A stretch of 39,642 bases of DNA from Bacteroidota bacterium (GCA_022567305.1 JADFHF010000035.1:1-39642), one strand, 5' to 3'; positions 26,018 through 35,799 are shown, counted from the stretch's first letter. Notes: generated by a model from the sequence alone, not told the origin. Translations and numbers: made by a program.

Positions 26018-27076
26018 ATGGCCGATCGTCAAGACGTACAAGATCTAGATGCTCAAACCGAGACGGACCTTCGCCCTCGAATTGCGGTGACGCTGGGTGA
26101 TCCCAACGGCGTAGGTCCGGAGGTCATTTTGCGAGCCCTAACGGAGCCCGAACTCTATAACTCACTTCAGCCGGTCGTGGTGGGCTCCCGTTTAGTTCTA
26201 CAGCGTCATGCAGAGGTATTGGGCCTGGACCGTCTTTTGTTTCTCCCTTTTGACGGCGAATATTTTGGCCAGAAACCGGACACGATCCGTGTTCTAGAGG
26301 CGCGTGAATATAGCGTGTTCAAGGTTCAGTTCGGTGAGCTCGGGGCGGACGCAGGCGATCTGGCCTTCCGTGCCGTTCGAAAAGCCACCGATCTTTGTCT
26401 GGAACAGCAGGTGGATGCCATCGTCACCGCGCCTCTCTCAAAGAAGGCTGTGTCGATGTCTGGAAACTCGTTCCGCGGACACACCGAGTACATTTCCCGG
26501 AGAGCTGGGTCCACTTCATGCATCATGATGATGGTTTCGGAGCAGCTCACGGTTGGACTTGTCACCGGCCACATTTCCCTTTCCCGGGTTTCGGACTCGA
26601 TTTCCGCAGATGGGATCTCTCAGAAACTCGATGATCTTTCTGCAGCACTGACGGACGACTTTGGAATCGAATCTCCTTCGATTGCTGTCCTCGGTCTGAA
26701 TCCTCATTCCGGTGAGGGAGGCGTTCTGGGACACGAGGAATTGGAAGTCATCGTTCCAGCCATACAGGGTTCCAGGTCCAAGGGACTGATTGTTGACGGT
26801 CCGTTCCCCGCCGATGGATTCTTTGGTACGGCGGCGTACAAGGCGTATGATGCAGTCCTGGCGATGTATCATGATCAGGGTTTGATTCCGTTCAAATCAG
26901 TGGCATTTGATTCAGGTGTGAACTTCACGGCAGGGTTGACGATCGTGAGGACCTCCCCGGTCCATGGAACGGCTTTCGATCTTGCGGGCAAAGGGCAAGC
27001 GTCGTCAGGCAGCATGCGCAGCGCACTCGCACTTGCCGCCGAGATTGCCAAACGCCGAAATATCGTGATGGTCTAG
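26018..27076 (+). CDS. pdxA: 4-Hydroxythreonine-4-phosphate dehydrogenase
   Basis: This 352-residue NAD enzyme of the DXP-dependent vitamin B6 pathway shows TLGDPNGVGPEVILRAL, APLSKKAV, GHTEYISRRAG, ALNPH-type metal ligand LGLNPHSGEGG, MYHDQGLIPFK and TSPVHGTAFDLAGKGQAS. The first 20 residues are a family-variable tail. Together with pdxH upstream it suggests de novo B6 synthesis; pdxJ and dxs are not in the window. Confidence 0.95.
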   Translation: MADRQDVQDLDAQTETDLRPRIAVTLGDPNGVGPEVILRALTEPELYNSLQPVVVGSRLVLQRHAEVLGLDRLLFLPFDGEYFGQKPDTIRVLEAREYSVFKVQFGELGADAGDLAFRAVRKATDLCLEQQVDAIVTAPLSKKAVSMSGNSFRGHTEYISRRAGSTSCIMMMVSEQLTVGLVTGHISLSRVSDSISADGISQKLDDLSAALTDDFGIESPSIAVLGLNPHSGEGGVLGHEELEVIVPAIQGSRSKGLIVDGPFPADGFFGTAAYKAYDAVLAMYHDQGLIPFKSVAFDSGVNFTAGLTIVRTSPVHGTAFDLAGKGQASSGSMRSALALAAEIAKRRNIVMV

Positions 27077-27100
27077 CCCCTTCAACCGATTGTTCAGCCC

Positions 27101-27883
27101 ATGCATACAGAGGTAAGACCATATTCGGTGCTTGCTTCAGGATATGATGAGGTCATGGACCACGTCGATTATCGAAGTTGGGCGAAATACATTCAGTCTC
27201 TTTTTGAACTCCACGGCGGTTTGCCGGGAAGTTTGGTTGAACTGGGCTGCGGAACGGGAGCTTTTTCATTCGCTTTTTCGAAATACTGTAAGGGGCGCTA
27301 TCTGGCGACGGATGGATCGCTTGATATGTTGGCCGTAGCCAGGGAAAAAGTCCATGAGGAGCACGGAATCGTCGAATTTGAGCACCTCCAGTTCGAAGAT
27401 TTAGATTTGAGCGAAGATTTTGATGCGGCGATTCTGCTGTATGATGGATTGAACTACCTGACTGAAATCGAGCAGATCGAACAATTGCTCGTCTCGATAC
27501 AGCGTATTCTCCGACCGGGAGGGTTGTTTATCTTTGACCAGGCCACGAGAGCAAATTCTTTGAATAACCAGTCCTTTTTCGAGGATTCGGGTACATGCGG
27601 AGCTTTTTCGTATATACGACGAAACTCTTACGACCCGGAAGTTCACCTCCACGAGACCATATTTGAATTGGATACAGGAAAGACCCAATATCTGGAACGC
27701 CATGTCCAGAGGGCCTACCTATTTACCGAAATCCAGGATATTTTGAATGCCAGTCCGCTCGAAATTGAAGCCGCCTATGGTGATTTTTCGTTTATGTTAG
27801 CCGATGAAACGGCCGAACGTATACACTGGGTGGTCCGAAACCGTACGCATAGCGCGACTTCAATGGGTCGCCATGAGGCTTAA
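27101..27883 (+). CDS. Class I SAM-dependent methyltransferase
   Basis: This 260-residue protein has the SAM-binding motif LVELGCGTGAFSFAFSKY (about residue 45), an acidic strand-2 end with ATDGSLDML, and DAAILLYDGLNYL as motif II, typical of the Methyltransf_11/25 folds. The substrate is not evident. It lies 24 bases after pdxA and 41 before ftsE, so it is likely in the same run. Confidence 0.85.
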   Translation: MHTEVRPYSVLASGYDEVMDHVDYRSWAKYIQSLFELHGGLPGSLVELGCGTGAFSFAFSKYCKGRYLATDGSLDMLAVAREKVHEEHGIVEFEHLQFEDLDLSEDFDAAILLYDGLNYLTEIEQIEQLLVSIQRILRPGGLFIFDQATRANSLNNQSFFEDSGTCGAFSYIRRNSYDPEVHLHETIFELDTGKTQYLERHVQRAYLFTEIQDILNASPLEIEAAYGDFSFMLADETAERIHWVVRNRTHSATSMGRHEA

Positions 27884-27924
27884 CCCCTCAATTTTCCCTC
27901 AATCAGCTCCTATTTCAAAGCGTA

Positions 27925-28614
27925 GTGATCGAATTCAAGAATGTTTGTGCATCCTATCCGCTACCAGAAGGCGGGTTCAAGGACGTCCTTCATAACGTTT
28001 CATTGCACATTGAGCGCGGTGAAATGGTGTATATCGTGGGTCCCACGGGCAGTGGAAAAACGACACTTCTGCGCCTCCTGTATATGGAGGAGAAACCTCA
28101 GCAAGGTACCGTTCGAATTGCGGACTACTCGTCAGACACCATTACGAGAACGGACATTCCTTATCTTAGACGGTCGCTTGGCATCGTATTTCAGGATTTT
28201 CAGCTTCTCCCTGACCGAACGGTATTTGAGAATGTGGCGTTCTCCTTGTACGTGACCGGTCGTCAGAGAAAACAGGTCCAAAATCTGGTTCTCCATGTGC
28301 TCTCTCGCGTTGGCTTGGGTCACAAGCGACGACGATTCCCTCATGAACTTTCGGGCGGCGAGCAGCAGCGAGTGGTAATCGCACGGGCCATCGTTAACGA
28401 TCCGTGGATTGTTTTGGCCGACGAACCGACCGGTAACCTGGATCCAGAGGTGGCGGACGATATTCAGCGACTTCTCATTGGGTTGAATCGTCAGGGTATG
28501 ACGATGCTCATGGCCACGCACGACTATCGATTGGTCAAGAAATTTCCAGCCAGGACGCTCGTGGTCATGGATGGAAAAGTCGAGGAAGTGGATCCGATGA
28601 AACTGGGGTCGTAG
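27925..28614 (+). CDS. ftsE: Cell-division ATP-binding protein FtsE
   Basis: This 229-residue ATPase, with a GTG start, works with FtsX at the division septum to activate cell-wall hydrolases. Motifs: Walker [20 protein letters not shown]-loop [19 protein letters not shown], signature [14 protein letters not shown], Walker [15 protein letters not shown] and ATHDY. The LLYMEE and [10 protein letters not shown] stretches favour FtsE over LolD. No ftsX follows; in Bacteroidota the two genes are often apart. Confidence 0.9.
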   Translation: MIEFKNVCASYPLPEGGFKDVLHNVSLHIERGEMVYIVGPTGSGKTTLLRLLYMEEKPQQGTVRIADYSSDTITRTDIPYLRRSLGIVFQDFQLLPDRTVFENVAFSLYVTGRQRKQVQNLVLHVLSRVGLGHKRRRFPHELSGGEQQRVVIARAIVNDPWIVLADEPTGNLDPEVADDIQRLLIGLNRQGMTMLMATHDYRLVKKFPARTLVVMDGKVEEVDPMKLGS

Positions 28615-28739
28615 GCCCCTCAACGCCGCTCCGTTTAGCGAAATTCCATGGCGAAACGGACACCCGGACTGGTTTGCTCACCCGTAAGGCGGACGTTATA
28701 TTGCGCGTCATTCGATCATTCTGTGGGAAATCAAACCTT

Positions 28740-28772
28740 TTCTGCCCTTCTTCTGCACTTTTTCTGCACTTC
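28740..28772 (+). repeat. Three tandem 11-bp repeats upstream of the AGCS symporter gene
   Basis: Units TTCTGCCCTTC, TTCTGCACTTT and TTCTGCACTTC follow each other with no spacer, one turn of helix apart. They lie about 100 bases before the transporter start and could be a binding array, or simply chance slippage. Confidence 0.6.
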
Positions 28773-28874
28773 CAGTCCGGCATGACCAAGTTCATTTTAT
28801 TTCGCTGCCTCATGCCTAGACAGATATTTTCCGCACGTCGAACTCAGAATCTTGTTTAATCTGCTGGAATCGCA

Positions 28875-30566
28875 ATGGAAGCCCTTGCTCATTTGATCGA
28901 ACTGATCAACGACATTATATCGCCGGTCCTGGTGATCGGTCTGCTTGGAACAGGTGCTTTCCTGACGATCAAATTGGGCGTTGTTCAAGTCCGTCGATTG
29001 GGTCACGGTTTTGCCGTCACATCCGGTAAGTACGACGATCCAAATGATCCCGGTGATGTCTCGCACTTTCAGGCGCTTACGACTGCGCTTTCAGCAACAG
29101 TAGGAATTGGAAATATTGCAGGTGTTGCTCTGGCGATTCACTGGGGAGGGCCGGGAGCACTTTTTTGGATGTGGATGACGGCACTTCTTGGTATGGCCAC
29201 CAAATTCAGTGAGGTCACGCTGGCTCAGCATTATCGCGTGACCATCGAAGACGGTAAAGCCTGGGAAGGGACGGTGGCTGGCGGTCCAATGTATTATATC
29301 GAGCGGGGCATCAAAGAAGTTTGGGGCTGGAATTGGAAGCCGGTCGCCGTGTTCTTCGCGTTCATGCTTCTGATTACCTCGTTTATGACCGGTAACGCGA
29401 TCCAAGCCAACACGATCGCCACTCAGGTCGCCGAAAACTTTGGAATCGCCACCTGGATGACAGGGCTCTTTACGGCCACCGTGGTTGGCGCGGTGATCAT
29501 CGGCGGAATTAAAAGAATTGGAGCCGTAACGAGTATTCTTGCTCCCATAATGGCGAGTCTATATGTGCTGGGTGCACTCGTTGTACTGGTGATTAATTAC
29601 GGTGCAGTCATTCCTGCCCTTGGCACCATCTTGGCGGAGGCGTTCAATCCGACGGCGGGCGTCGCCGGCACCGGAATCGGGGTGTTCCTGGTCACCATGC
29701 GCTACGGGGTACAACGCGGTCTGTTTTCCAACGAGGCGGGACAGGGATCCGCACCGATCGCCCACTCAGCTGCCAAGACGGACGAGCCCGTTTCTGAAGG
29801 AGTCGTGGCGTTGCTCGAGCCCTTCATCGATACGATTGTGATCTGCACGATGACCGGGCTGGTTATCATCTCAACCGGAGCTTTTAACGCTCGGATTCCT
29901 ACCGAACTTGATCTCAGCGATGGAAATGTCTCCTATGTTCAATTGGATGATAACGACGGATATTTATCTGCGTCGCGTCCGGAGGAGTTCATCGTTGAAA
30001 ATGGATATGCAGTCGTTGATTCGGATGATGATCCGAGAATGGCCTACTTCGATGTAGCCGTAGAACGCTTTTTCGTTGACGAAGGACAAACGGTACCGTT
30101 TACAGGTACGGTCTTCCCATTGGAAGATAGAGCGGTAAATTCGGCTGGAGGCTCCATCTCCGTGCTGTATGGAAATGCTGTACGAAATAGCTCGCCGCTG
30201 ACGTCACTCGCGTTCGAACGGGGGCTTGAGCCCGTAGGATTGAGTTATGTAGGAAAATACCTGGTCTTGCTCTGTGTCTTTCTCTTCGCGATCTCCACGG
30301 CCATTTCGTGGAGTTATTATGGGGACCGGTGTGCCAATTATTTGTGGGGAAAGAAAGCCATCCTTCCTTACAAGGTGGTCTTCCTGATTATGCACGTTGT
30401 TGGCGCCGTGCTTGCTGTTACCACGATCTGGGATATTGGAGATGTCGCGCTCTCGCTCGTGACACTTCCAAACGTGATTTCGCTGATCCTTCTGTCGGGT
30501 CTCTTGAAGAAAATTTCCGACAGTTATTTTGAGCGGAAACCGTGGGAAAAGCATCAGCAGTCTTAG
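28875..30566 (+). CDS. Sodium:alanine/glycine symporter (AGCS family) with a large extra loop
   Basis: This 563-residue inner-membrane protein takes up alanine or glycine with sodium. Family blocks: TALSATVGIGNIAGVALAIHWGGPGALFWMW, TLAQHYRV, GGPMYYIERG, FSNEAGQGSAPIAHSAAKTDEPVSEG and WSYYGDRCANYLWG. Usual length is about 450-500 residues; the excess is an inserted soluble segment at about 337-450 (PTELDLSDGNVSYVQLDD ... GNAVRNSSPLTSLAFERG), placed between two membrane helices. It looks extracytoplasmic, acidic and partly strand-rich. The core is complete, so the protein is probably active. The inserted part has no recognised motif. Confidence 0.9.
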   Translation: MEALAHLIELINDIISPVLVIGLLGTGAFLTIKLGVVQVRRLGHGFAVTSGKYDDPNDPGDVSHFQALTTALSATVGIGNIAGVALAIHWGGPGALFWMWMTALLGMATKFSEVTLAQHYRVTIEDGKAWEGTVAGGPMYYIERGIKEVWGWNWKPVAVFFAFMLLITSFMTGNAIQANTIATQVAENFGIATWMTGLFTATVVGAVIIGGIKRIGAVTSILAPIMASLYVLGALVVLVINYGAVIPALGTILAEAFNPTAGVAGTGIGVFLVTMRYGVQRGLFSNEAGQGSAPIAHSAAKTDEPVSEGVVALLEPFIDTIVICTMTGLVIISTGAFNARIPTELDLSDGNVSYVQLDDNDGYLSASRPEEFIVENGYAVVDSDDDPRMAYFDVAVERFFVDEGQTVPFTGTVFPLEDRAVNSAGGSISVLYGNAVRNSSPLTSLAFERGLEPVGLSYVGKYLVLLCVFLFAISTAISWSYYGDRCANYLWGKKAILPYKVVFLIMHVVGAVLAVTTIWDIGDVALSLVTLPNVISLILLSGLLKKISDSYFERKPWEKHQQS

Positions 30567-30599
30567 TTCGCAGTAACTAGATAGCCCAGAACCGCAATC

Positions 30600-31250
30600 A
30601 TGCTGGATGGTGTTAGTCAGGTTACGGTAGTCGATCACCCGCTGTTGAAGCGGGATCTGACGATTTTGCGTCGCATAGAAACTCCCCATGGACTCTTTCG
30701 GAACACCCTCTCGGACATCTCCACCATTCTGGCGTACGAAGTACTTCGTACGCTCAAGGTTAAGTCGGTACGCGTATTAACCCCTTTGGAGGAAACGGAA
30801 GGGTTCGAACTGGATGAGGAAGTCATCGTCGTACCCATTCTTCGAGCCGGGCTCGGAATGATCGATGGATTCGTTCGATTTCTACCCGAAGCCCGCGTCG
30901 GTCACCTGGGCATGTATCGCGACGAGAAGACACACAAACCGGTCGACTATTATGCGAACATTCCCGGTGGCCTTGACACGGCTCGCGTAATCGTCGTTGA
31001 CCCGATGCTCGCGACAGGGGGTAGTGCGACCGGCGCCATAGACTATCTAAAACGAAGGGGCGCACGCAATTTTCTTTTTGTTTGCCTGGTCGCCGCACCC
31101 GAGGGGATAGAACGGCTCCAGTCGGCTCACCCGGACGTACCCATATTCACCGCCACGGTAGATCGGGAGTTGGATGAAAACGCCTACATACACCCAGGCC
31201 TCGGAGACGCGGGAGATCGGATTTTTGGGACATCGGAAAAGACTCAATAG
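30600..31250 (+). CDS. upp: Uracil phosphoribosyltransferase
   Basis: This 216-residue salvage enzyme joins uracil with PRPP to give UMP. Seen: LTILRRIETPHGLFRN, VPILRAGLGMIDGF, and the PRPP-binding VVDPMLATGGSATGAIDYL, plus the C-terminal PGLGDAGDRIFGT. Full length. It follows the AGCS symporter by 33 bases and precedes the NhaC-type gene by 13. Confidence 0.95.
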   Translation: MLDGVSQVTVVDHPLLKRDLTILRRIETPHGLFRNTLSDISTILAYEVLRTLKVKSVRVLTPLEETEGFELDEEVIVVPILRAGLGMIDGFVRFLPEARVGHLGMYRDEKTHKPVDYYANIPGGLDTARVIVVDPMLATGGSATGAIDYLKRRGARNFLFVCLVAAPEGIERLQSAHPDVPIFTATVDRELDENAYIHPGLGDAGDRIFGTSEKTQ

Positions 31251-31263
31251 AGCAACGCCGAAT

Positions 31264-33186
31264 ATGAACCGCGTAATCCTACTGCTGACCCTGCTCTTGT
31301 TCTCAGCGGATTCGCTGATCGCCCAGACGTATGAGCTCGGTTTGCCGGACCTGGTTCTTACCTCGGTTCCGTTTGAGGTCACAGCCGGCGTTGAAGGGGA
31401 CTCTCTGGGCATCGATTCTTATTCGGTGGCAACGAACGGACAGACCTATTCGCTCGTGGAGAGGGACGATGGTACCTGGGTTGCCTCGGACGTGACGGTT
31501 TCAAGTGGGGGACAGGTACAGGTTGAATTGCTTCGGAGCGGTCAGTCCGTATCGGCCGCAGAAACCCGTGCCATGCCGGGCTGGCTTTCCATCCTGCCTC
31601 CCTTTATCGCCATTCTCATTGCTCTGATGTTCAAGCGGGTGATTCCATCACTCTTTCTTGGAATCTGGTTTGGAGCTATGCTGGCGGTCGGAATCTCGGT
31701 GACCGGGGCATGGATCGGACTGTTGGATACGATCCAAGTGTTCGTACTCGGTGCGCTCACCGATCCCCAGCGAGCATCCGTCATTATTTTTTCGTTCATG
31801 ATTGGTGGAATGGTCGGCATTATTTCCAAAAATGGAGGCATGCAGGGCGTCGTCAATAAGATCGTAAAGTGGGCCGATTCACCAAAGCGGGGTCAGATTG
31901 CAACCGGTCTTATGGGTGTAGGCATCTTTTTCGATGACTACGCCAACTCGCTGGTCGTGGGAAATACGATGCGCCCGGTAACGGACAAGCTTCGAATTTC
32001 TAGGGAGAAACTCGCGTACATCGTGGACTCGACGGCAGCCCCGGTAGCCTGCATCGCCCTCGTGACCACGTGGATCGGTTTTGAGGTTGGGCTCATCAAT
32101 ACGGCTCTTTTGGAGCTTCCGGATGTCGAGGCGTCCGCCTACGGGATGTTTCTTTCCTCGATTCCGTACAGCTTCTATCCGATACTCGCAGTTTTCTTTG
32201 TCTTTCTGGTGGCCGGGACCCGAAAGGATTTCGGGCCAATGTATCAGGCGGAACTTCGCGCCCGGACGACCGGTCAGTTGTTGGCACCCGACGCCGAAGT
32301 GGACGAGGCAGCAGCAACCGGGAAAGAAATGGCGCCCAAGGAGGGCCAACCCCAGCGGGCGATGAACGCCGTCATCCCTGTACTTGTCTTGGTCGTTGGA
32401 GTCATGGTCGGACTCTACGTAACGGGGTCTGACGGTCAGGGCGAGCCACTCCGGGAAATATTGAGAAAAGCCGACTCTTTTGCCTCGTTGATGTGGGCAT
32501 CGCTCGTGAGTGTTCTGGTTGCCGCCATCCTGTCGAGTGCTCAGCGAATCCTCACGATCGGAGAGGTTGTGGAATCGTGGTACAGCGGCCTGAAGGGGAT
32601 GCTTTTCGCCATGATCATCCTGATACTCGCCTGGTCTCTTTCGTCGGTTACCGGTGTGCTTAGCACGGGGCCATACCTCGTGACGGTGCTCGGAGACACC
32701 CTCAGTCCCGCTTTAGTCCCTGCAATCGTGTTCGTTCTTGCGGCCGCAACGGCGTTTGCCACGGGTTCCAGTTGGGGGGCGATGGGCATTCTCTTGCCTC
32801 TCGTGATGCCCCTTACGTGGGCGGTGATGAGTTCAAACGGGATGACCGACATGGGTAGTTATCACATCATGTATTCCTCTGTCGCATGTATTCTTGCCGG
32901 ATCCGTCTGGGGCGATCATTGCTCACCCATTTCTGATACGACGATCTTGTCGTCGATGGCTTCGGGTTGCGACCACATCGATCATGTGCGGACCCAGCTT
33001 CCTTACGCCATGGTCGTTGGTTTAGTCGCCATTGTTCTGGGGACGATACCGACCGGATACGGACTTCCCTGGTGGATTTCGATGGTCGTGAGTGGAGCGG
33101 TCCTTTACGTAGGCCTGAGGCTCTTCGGTAAGTCAGCTGACGACGCTCTTGTGGAACACTCCGAATCTACTGTTGCTACCACCTGA
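31264..33186 (+). CDS. nhaC: NhaC-type Na+/H+ antiporter with a secreted N-terminal domain
   Basis: This 640-residue inner-membrane protein exchanges sodium for protons. The start at 31264 gives a signal peptide (MNRVILLLTLLLFSADSLIAQ); the frame to 31174 overlaps upp and was rejected. A soluble domain of about 80 residues then precedes the first membrane helix (about residue 105, PGWLSILPPFIAILIALMF). The NhaC core includes GIFFDDYANSLVVGNTMRPVTD, STAAPVACIALVTTW, TAFATGSSWGAMGILLPLVMPL and DHCSPISDTTILSSMASGCDHIDHVRTQLPY. The extra domain reads like a strand-rich, Ig-type fold (LVLTSVPFEVTAGVEGDSLGIDSYSV). About 10-12 membrane segments follow. Confidence 0.88.
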   Translation: MNRVILLLTLLLFSADSLIAQTYELGLPDLVLTSVPFEVTAGVEGDSLGIDSYSVATNGQTYSLVERDDGTWVASDVTVSSGGQVQVELLRSGQSVSAAETRAMPGWLSILPPFIAILIALMFKRVIPSLFLGIWFGAMLAVGISVTGAWIGLLDTIQVFVLGALTDPQRASVIIFSFMIGGMVGIISKNGGMQGVVNKIVKWADSPKRGQIATGLMGVGIFFDDYANSLVVGNTMRPVTDKLRISREKLAYIVDSTAAPVACIALVTTWIGFEVGLINTALLELPDVEASAYGMFLSSIPYSFYPILAVFFVFLVAGTRKDFGPMYQAELRARTTGQLLAPDAEVDEAAATGKEMAPKEGQPQRAMNAVIPVLVLVVGVMVGLYVTGSDGQGEPLREILRKADSFASLMWASLVSVLVAAILSSAQRILTIGEVVESWYSGLKGMLFAMIILILAWSLSSVTGVLSTGPYLVTVLGDTLSPALVPAIVFVLAAATAFATGSSWGAMGILLPLVMPLTWAVMSSNGMTDMGSYHIMYSSVACILAGSVWGDHCSPISDTTILSSMASGCDHIDHVRTQLPYAMVVGLVAIVLGTIPTGYGLPWWISMVVSGAVLYVGLRLFGKSADDALVEHSESTVATT

Positions 33187-33189
33187 TCG

Positions 33190-33546
33190 ATGGCGAAAAT
33201 GAACTGGTTGGATTCAGACGACAGACCTTGGGGTCGCTGGGAAGAGTATCTGAATGAGGACGGATACCGCGTGAAGCGGATCATTGTGCACCCGGGACAG
33301 CGTCTTTCTCTTCAAAAACACGAGCACCGTCGTGAGTATTGGGTCATCGCAGCGGGTACCGGTGTTTTTACGCTGGACGATTCAGAAAAGTCTATTTCGA
33401 CCGGAGATTCTCTTTATATCCCTGTTCACGGTGTTCATCGCGTTCAAAATACCGGCGACGAGCCGCTCATAATCATTGAAACTCAACTGGGTCGCTGCGA
33501 AGAAGACGACATTATCCGGCTGGAAGATGACTACGGGAGATCGTAA
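33190..33546 (+). CDS. Mannose-6-phosphate isomerase-like cupin
   Basis: This 118-residue protein matches the C-terminal cupin of type II phosphomannose isomerase/GDP-mannose pyrophosphorylase: RPWGRWEEYL, RVKRIIVHPGQRLSLQKHEHRREYWVI, and GDSLYIPVHGVHRVQNTG. The metal-binding His and Glu of the cupin core (LQKHEHRREYW) are present. It starts three bases after the NhaC stop, so it is coupled. It could isomerise a sugar phosphate or act as a small binding protein. Confidence 0.85.
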   Translation: MAKMNWLDSDDRPWGRWEEYLNEDGYRVKRIIVHPGQRLSLQKHEHRREYWVIAAGTGVFTLDDSEKSISTGDSLYIPVHGVHRVQNTGDEPLIIIETQLGRCEEDDIIRLEDDYGRS

Positions 33547-33552
33547 TCCGAC

Positions 33553-34623
33553 CTACACACCCGCGCCTTGATCCATTTCCTTCTTGTCCAGCTCTGTCAG
33601 AATCCGCTTCGCCACTTTCTGCGCGAGCGACGGCGCGTTGCCCCACGCACGGTTATTTGAGATGATCATCGCCGCGTAGTTTTGTTTTAGCGACTGAATA
33701 GAGAGTGCTGCGGTATCCATGACCATGTTTTCCGCTTGGTCGGTTTCGCTCAATTCGGCAACGGGTTTGTCAAACGGGTGAGCATGTTCATACGCCTTCG
33801 CGTACGGCATCCTGAGCGGCGTCAACAGACGACAGATAAATTGCTTACTTGACGAAGTAAACTCCTGGCCGGTTAGCGTCCACTGCTCGCGAAGTGGTGG
33901 CAACCAGGTCCAGTGGCTGAAAACAAACCCGAGGCCCGACGCTTTCAACCACTTGAAATAGGCGGGGACGAGAAGGTGCGGGGAACGGAGTTCCAGGTGA
34001 ATCGGCGTAGCATCTGTGATGGATGAGAAGAACCGGTCGAGCTCTTCGACATTCTGGGTCGGGTCGGGGCTACTGGCCTTTCGCTGATATTCTTGTTCAA
34101 AAATGACCCCGCTCAATCGATCGCCCAGGATTTCTCGCGCTGGTGCAAGAAATCCTTCCTCAAAAATATCTGCATTCAGATAATGGTCGTTTTCCTCATA
34201 GGATGGCTTGCCAGCGCCACTCTGCCGGAGGATTCGTGCCGTGACCTGTTGGGGCGCTTTGAGTATGAATCGCGCGCTCTCGGGGGCGGCGTCGGCATAT
34301 TGCTGCAATACAAAGTAGTTGTTTGAGGGCGCTCCGGCGGGGCCTCTCAAAGCCCTGTAGAACGTAAAATCGACTTCCAGGACGCTGAAATGTTCAAAAT
34401 ATTCTTCTGACGTAGCGATCGGAACGGTTCGCTCTTCGAATTTTACGCCCCCCAGTTTCCGTCCTCTCGTTTTAACTTGTGAACCCCACGTATCAGAATA
34501 GATCTGTCCGATCCATCCTGCATACCGATCGCTCGCCGTCCCAAACAGCAATTGGGGATGTACTGAGCGAAAATCGAAAGCATCGATAAGCGTACGAGGA
34601 TTTGCAGGCTTTGGTACGTTCAT
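33553..34623 (-). CDS. DUF72 family protein
   Basis: This 356-residue protein has DUF72 features: LLFGTASDRYAGWIGQIY, EEYFEHFSVLEVDFTFYRA, FILKAPQQVTAR, GDRLSGVIFEQEY and IHLELRSPHLL, and a TIM-barrel-like pattern. The family has no settled function and is sometimes linked to nucleic-acid or UV-damage roles. It ends seven bases past the convergent cupin gene. Confidence 0.85.
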   Translation of the reverse strand: MNVPKPANPRTLIDAFDFRSVHPQLLFGTASDRYAGWIGQIYSDTWGSQVKTRGRKLGGVKFEERTVPIATSEEYFEHFSVLEVDFTFYRALRGPAGAPSNNYFVLQQYADAAPESARFILKAPQQVTARILRQSGAGKPSYEENDHYLNADIFEEGFLAPAREILGDRLSGVIFEQEYQRKASSPDPTQNVEELDRFFSSITDATPIHLELRSPHLLVPAYFKWLKASGLGFVFSHWTWLPPLREQWTLTGQEFTSSSKQFICRLLTPLRMPYAKAYEHAHPFDKPVAELSETDQAENMVMDTAALSIQSLKQNYAAMIISNNRAWGNAPSLAQKVAKRILTELDKKEMDQGAGV

Positions 34624-34635
34624 GACCGAACTGAT

Positions 34636-35799
34636 TCAGGAATCACGAGCTATTTCAGACTCAGGGTTTCTGTCAGCCACTAAGTCAACCATTGCCATCT
34701 TCTTTTTTCGTCGAATCGATTTATGAATCTGATGGGTAGACATGAAAACACCAATTCCCAAAAAAATGTAGTAGCCCAGAATCCGCCATACAATAAGAGT
34801 CGGAGCAAGAAATGCCGAGGGCATCAATGAGGAGAAATAGAGCGCATATAGAGCCTCGATGCCGCCCGCTCCTCCCGGTGTAGGAATAATGAGGGCGCTG
34901 ATCGTCATGGCAATCGACCGCATGAACAGCAGCAACTGGTCGACGGAAGGAAAAACGGACCAGACGATGAAAACGACCAGGAAATACCTGGAAATCCATG
35001 TCAAGCCGGTCAAGAGCAGTCCGCGGACAAAAAACGACAATGGTTGAGATCGGAGCGCATTAGCGCGTTCGCTATAATCCTCCATTTCGTGGCTGGCTCG
35101 TTCACGGTATTTCCGAAGAAATCGTATCCGGCAAATTCGGTCGACCACTCGTCCTAGCAGTTCCGGGCGGAAAAGCGTAGCGTAAGCAAACAGAACCGTC
35201 CAAACCATGAACAGGACGAAGTACAACAAGGCCACATACGACCCGACAGCTCCCGCGGACGAAGGAATGACCTCCATGAACATTGCGGCTACGAGCAGGA
35301 TCGGGACCGAAAGTGTGAACCAAGTCTGATCGAGTAACAAGATGAACATCATGAAGGCAGTGACTTCCCCGATTCGAACCCCTTTCTGCTCTCTGCCACT
35401 GCTTTGCTTCACGATGTAGTAGGCCGCTATCGGCGCCCCTCCGAGCAGGGATGGCGTGATGTTCGAGGCAAAATCCCACGCGAGTTGCCCCTTTATTCCC
35501 CCCCATAAGGGCAATCGATTATGGGAAACATGGCTGAGTCTGAGCCCTCCCATCAGTATTCTTGAACCGACCATCGCAACGGCACCTAACATAATCCACG
35601 GGTTTAACGTGCGGGCCATTCTCGAAAACATGTCGGGCTCGAACGTTGCGAATCCGATGATCGAAACGGCCCCCAATCCCAACACGATGGGCCAGATTAC
35701 GGTGGCAATAGAAATAGACGGAGCCTTCAGTTCCGATCCGGCATCGGGCGTCTTTGGGCCTGGCTCAGAAGGTGGTATTATATCAGAGTCAGTGGGCAT
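34636..35799 (-). CDS. YbhN/lysylphosphatidylglycerol synthase-type membrane protein
   Basis: This 387-residue inner-membrane protein has about eight hydrophobic helices and the UPF0104 region: MVGSRILMGGLRLSHVSH, LLGGAPIAAYYIVKQ, IIPTPGGAGGIEALYALY. These match the transmembrane half of MprF-like flippases. No synthase domain is present, so flippase activity for a lipid is likely but unproven. It starts just downstream of a 96-bp gap shared with the PHP gene. Confidence 0.85.
   Translation of the reverse strand: MPTDSDIIPPSEPGPKTPDAGSELKAPSISIATVIWPIVLGLGAVSIIGFATFEPDMFSRMARTLNPWIMLGAVAMVGSRILMGGLRLSHVSHNRLPLWGGIKGQLAWDFASNITPSLLGGAPIAAYYIVKQSSGREQKGVRIGEVTAFMMFILLLDQTWFTLSVPILLVAAMFMEVIPSSAGAVGSYVALLYFVLFMVWTVLFAYATLFRPELLGRVVDRICRIRFLRKYRERASHEMEDYSERANALRSQPLSFFVRGLLLTGLTWISRYFLVVFIVWSVFPSVDQLLLFMRSIAMTISALIIPTPGGAGGIEALYALYFSSLMPSAFLAPTLIVWRILGYYIFLGIGVFMSTHQIHKSIRRKKKMAMVDLVADRNPESEIARDS

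Noticed and set aside
28629-28660. TCCGTTT/AAACGGA inverted repeat after ftsE
   Set aside because: A seven-base-pair stem with a long loop and no T tract; not convincing as a terminator.
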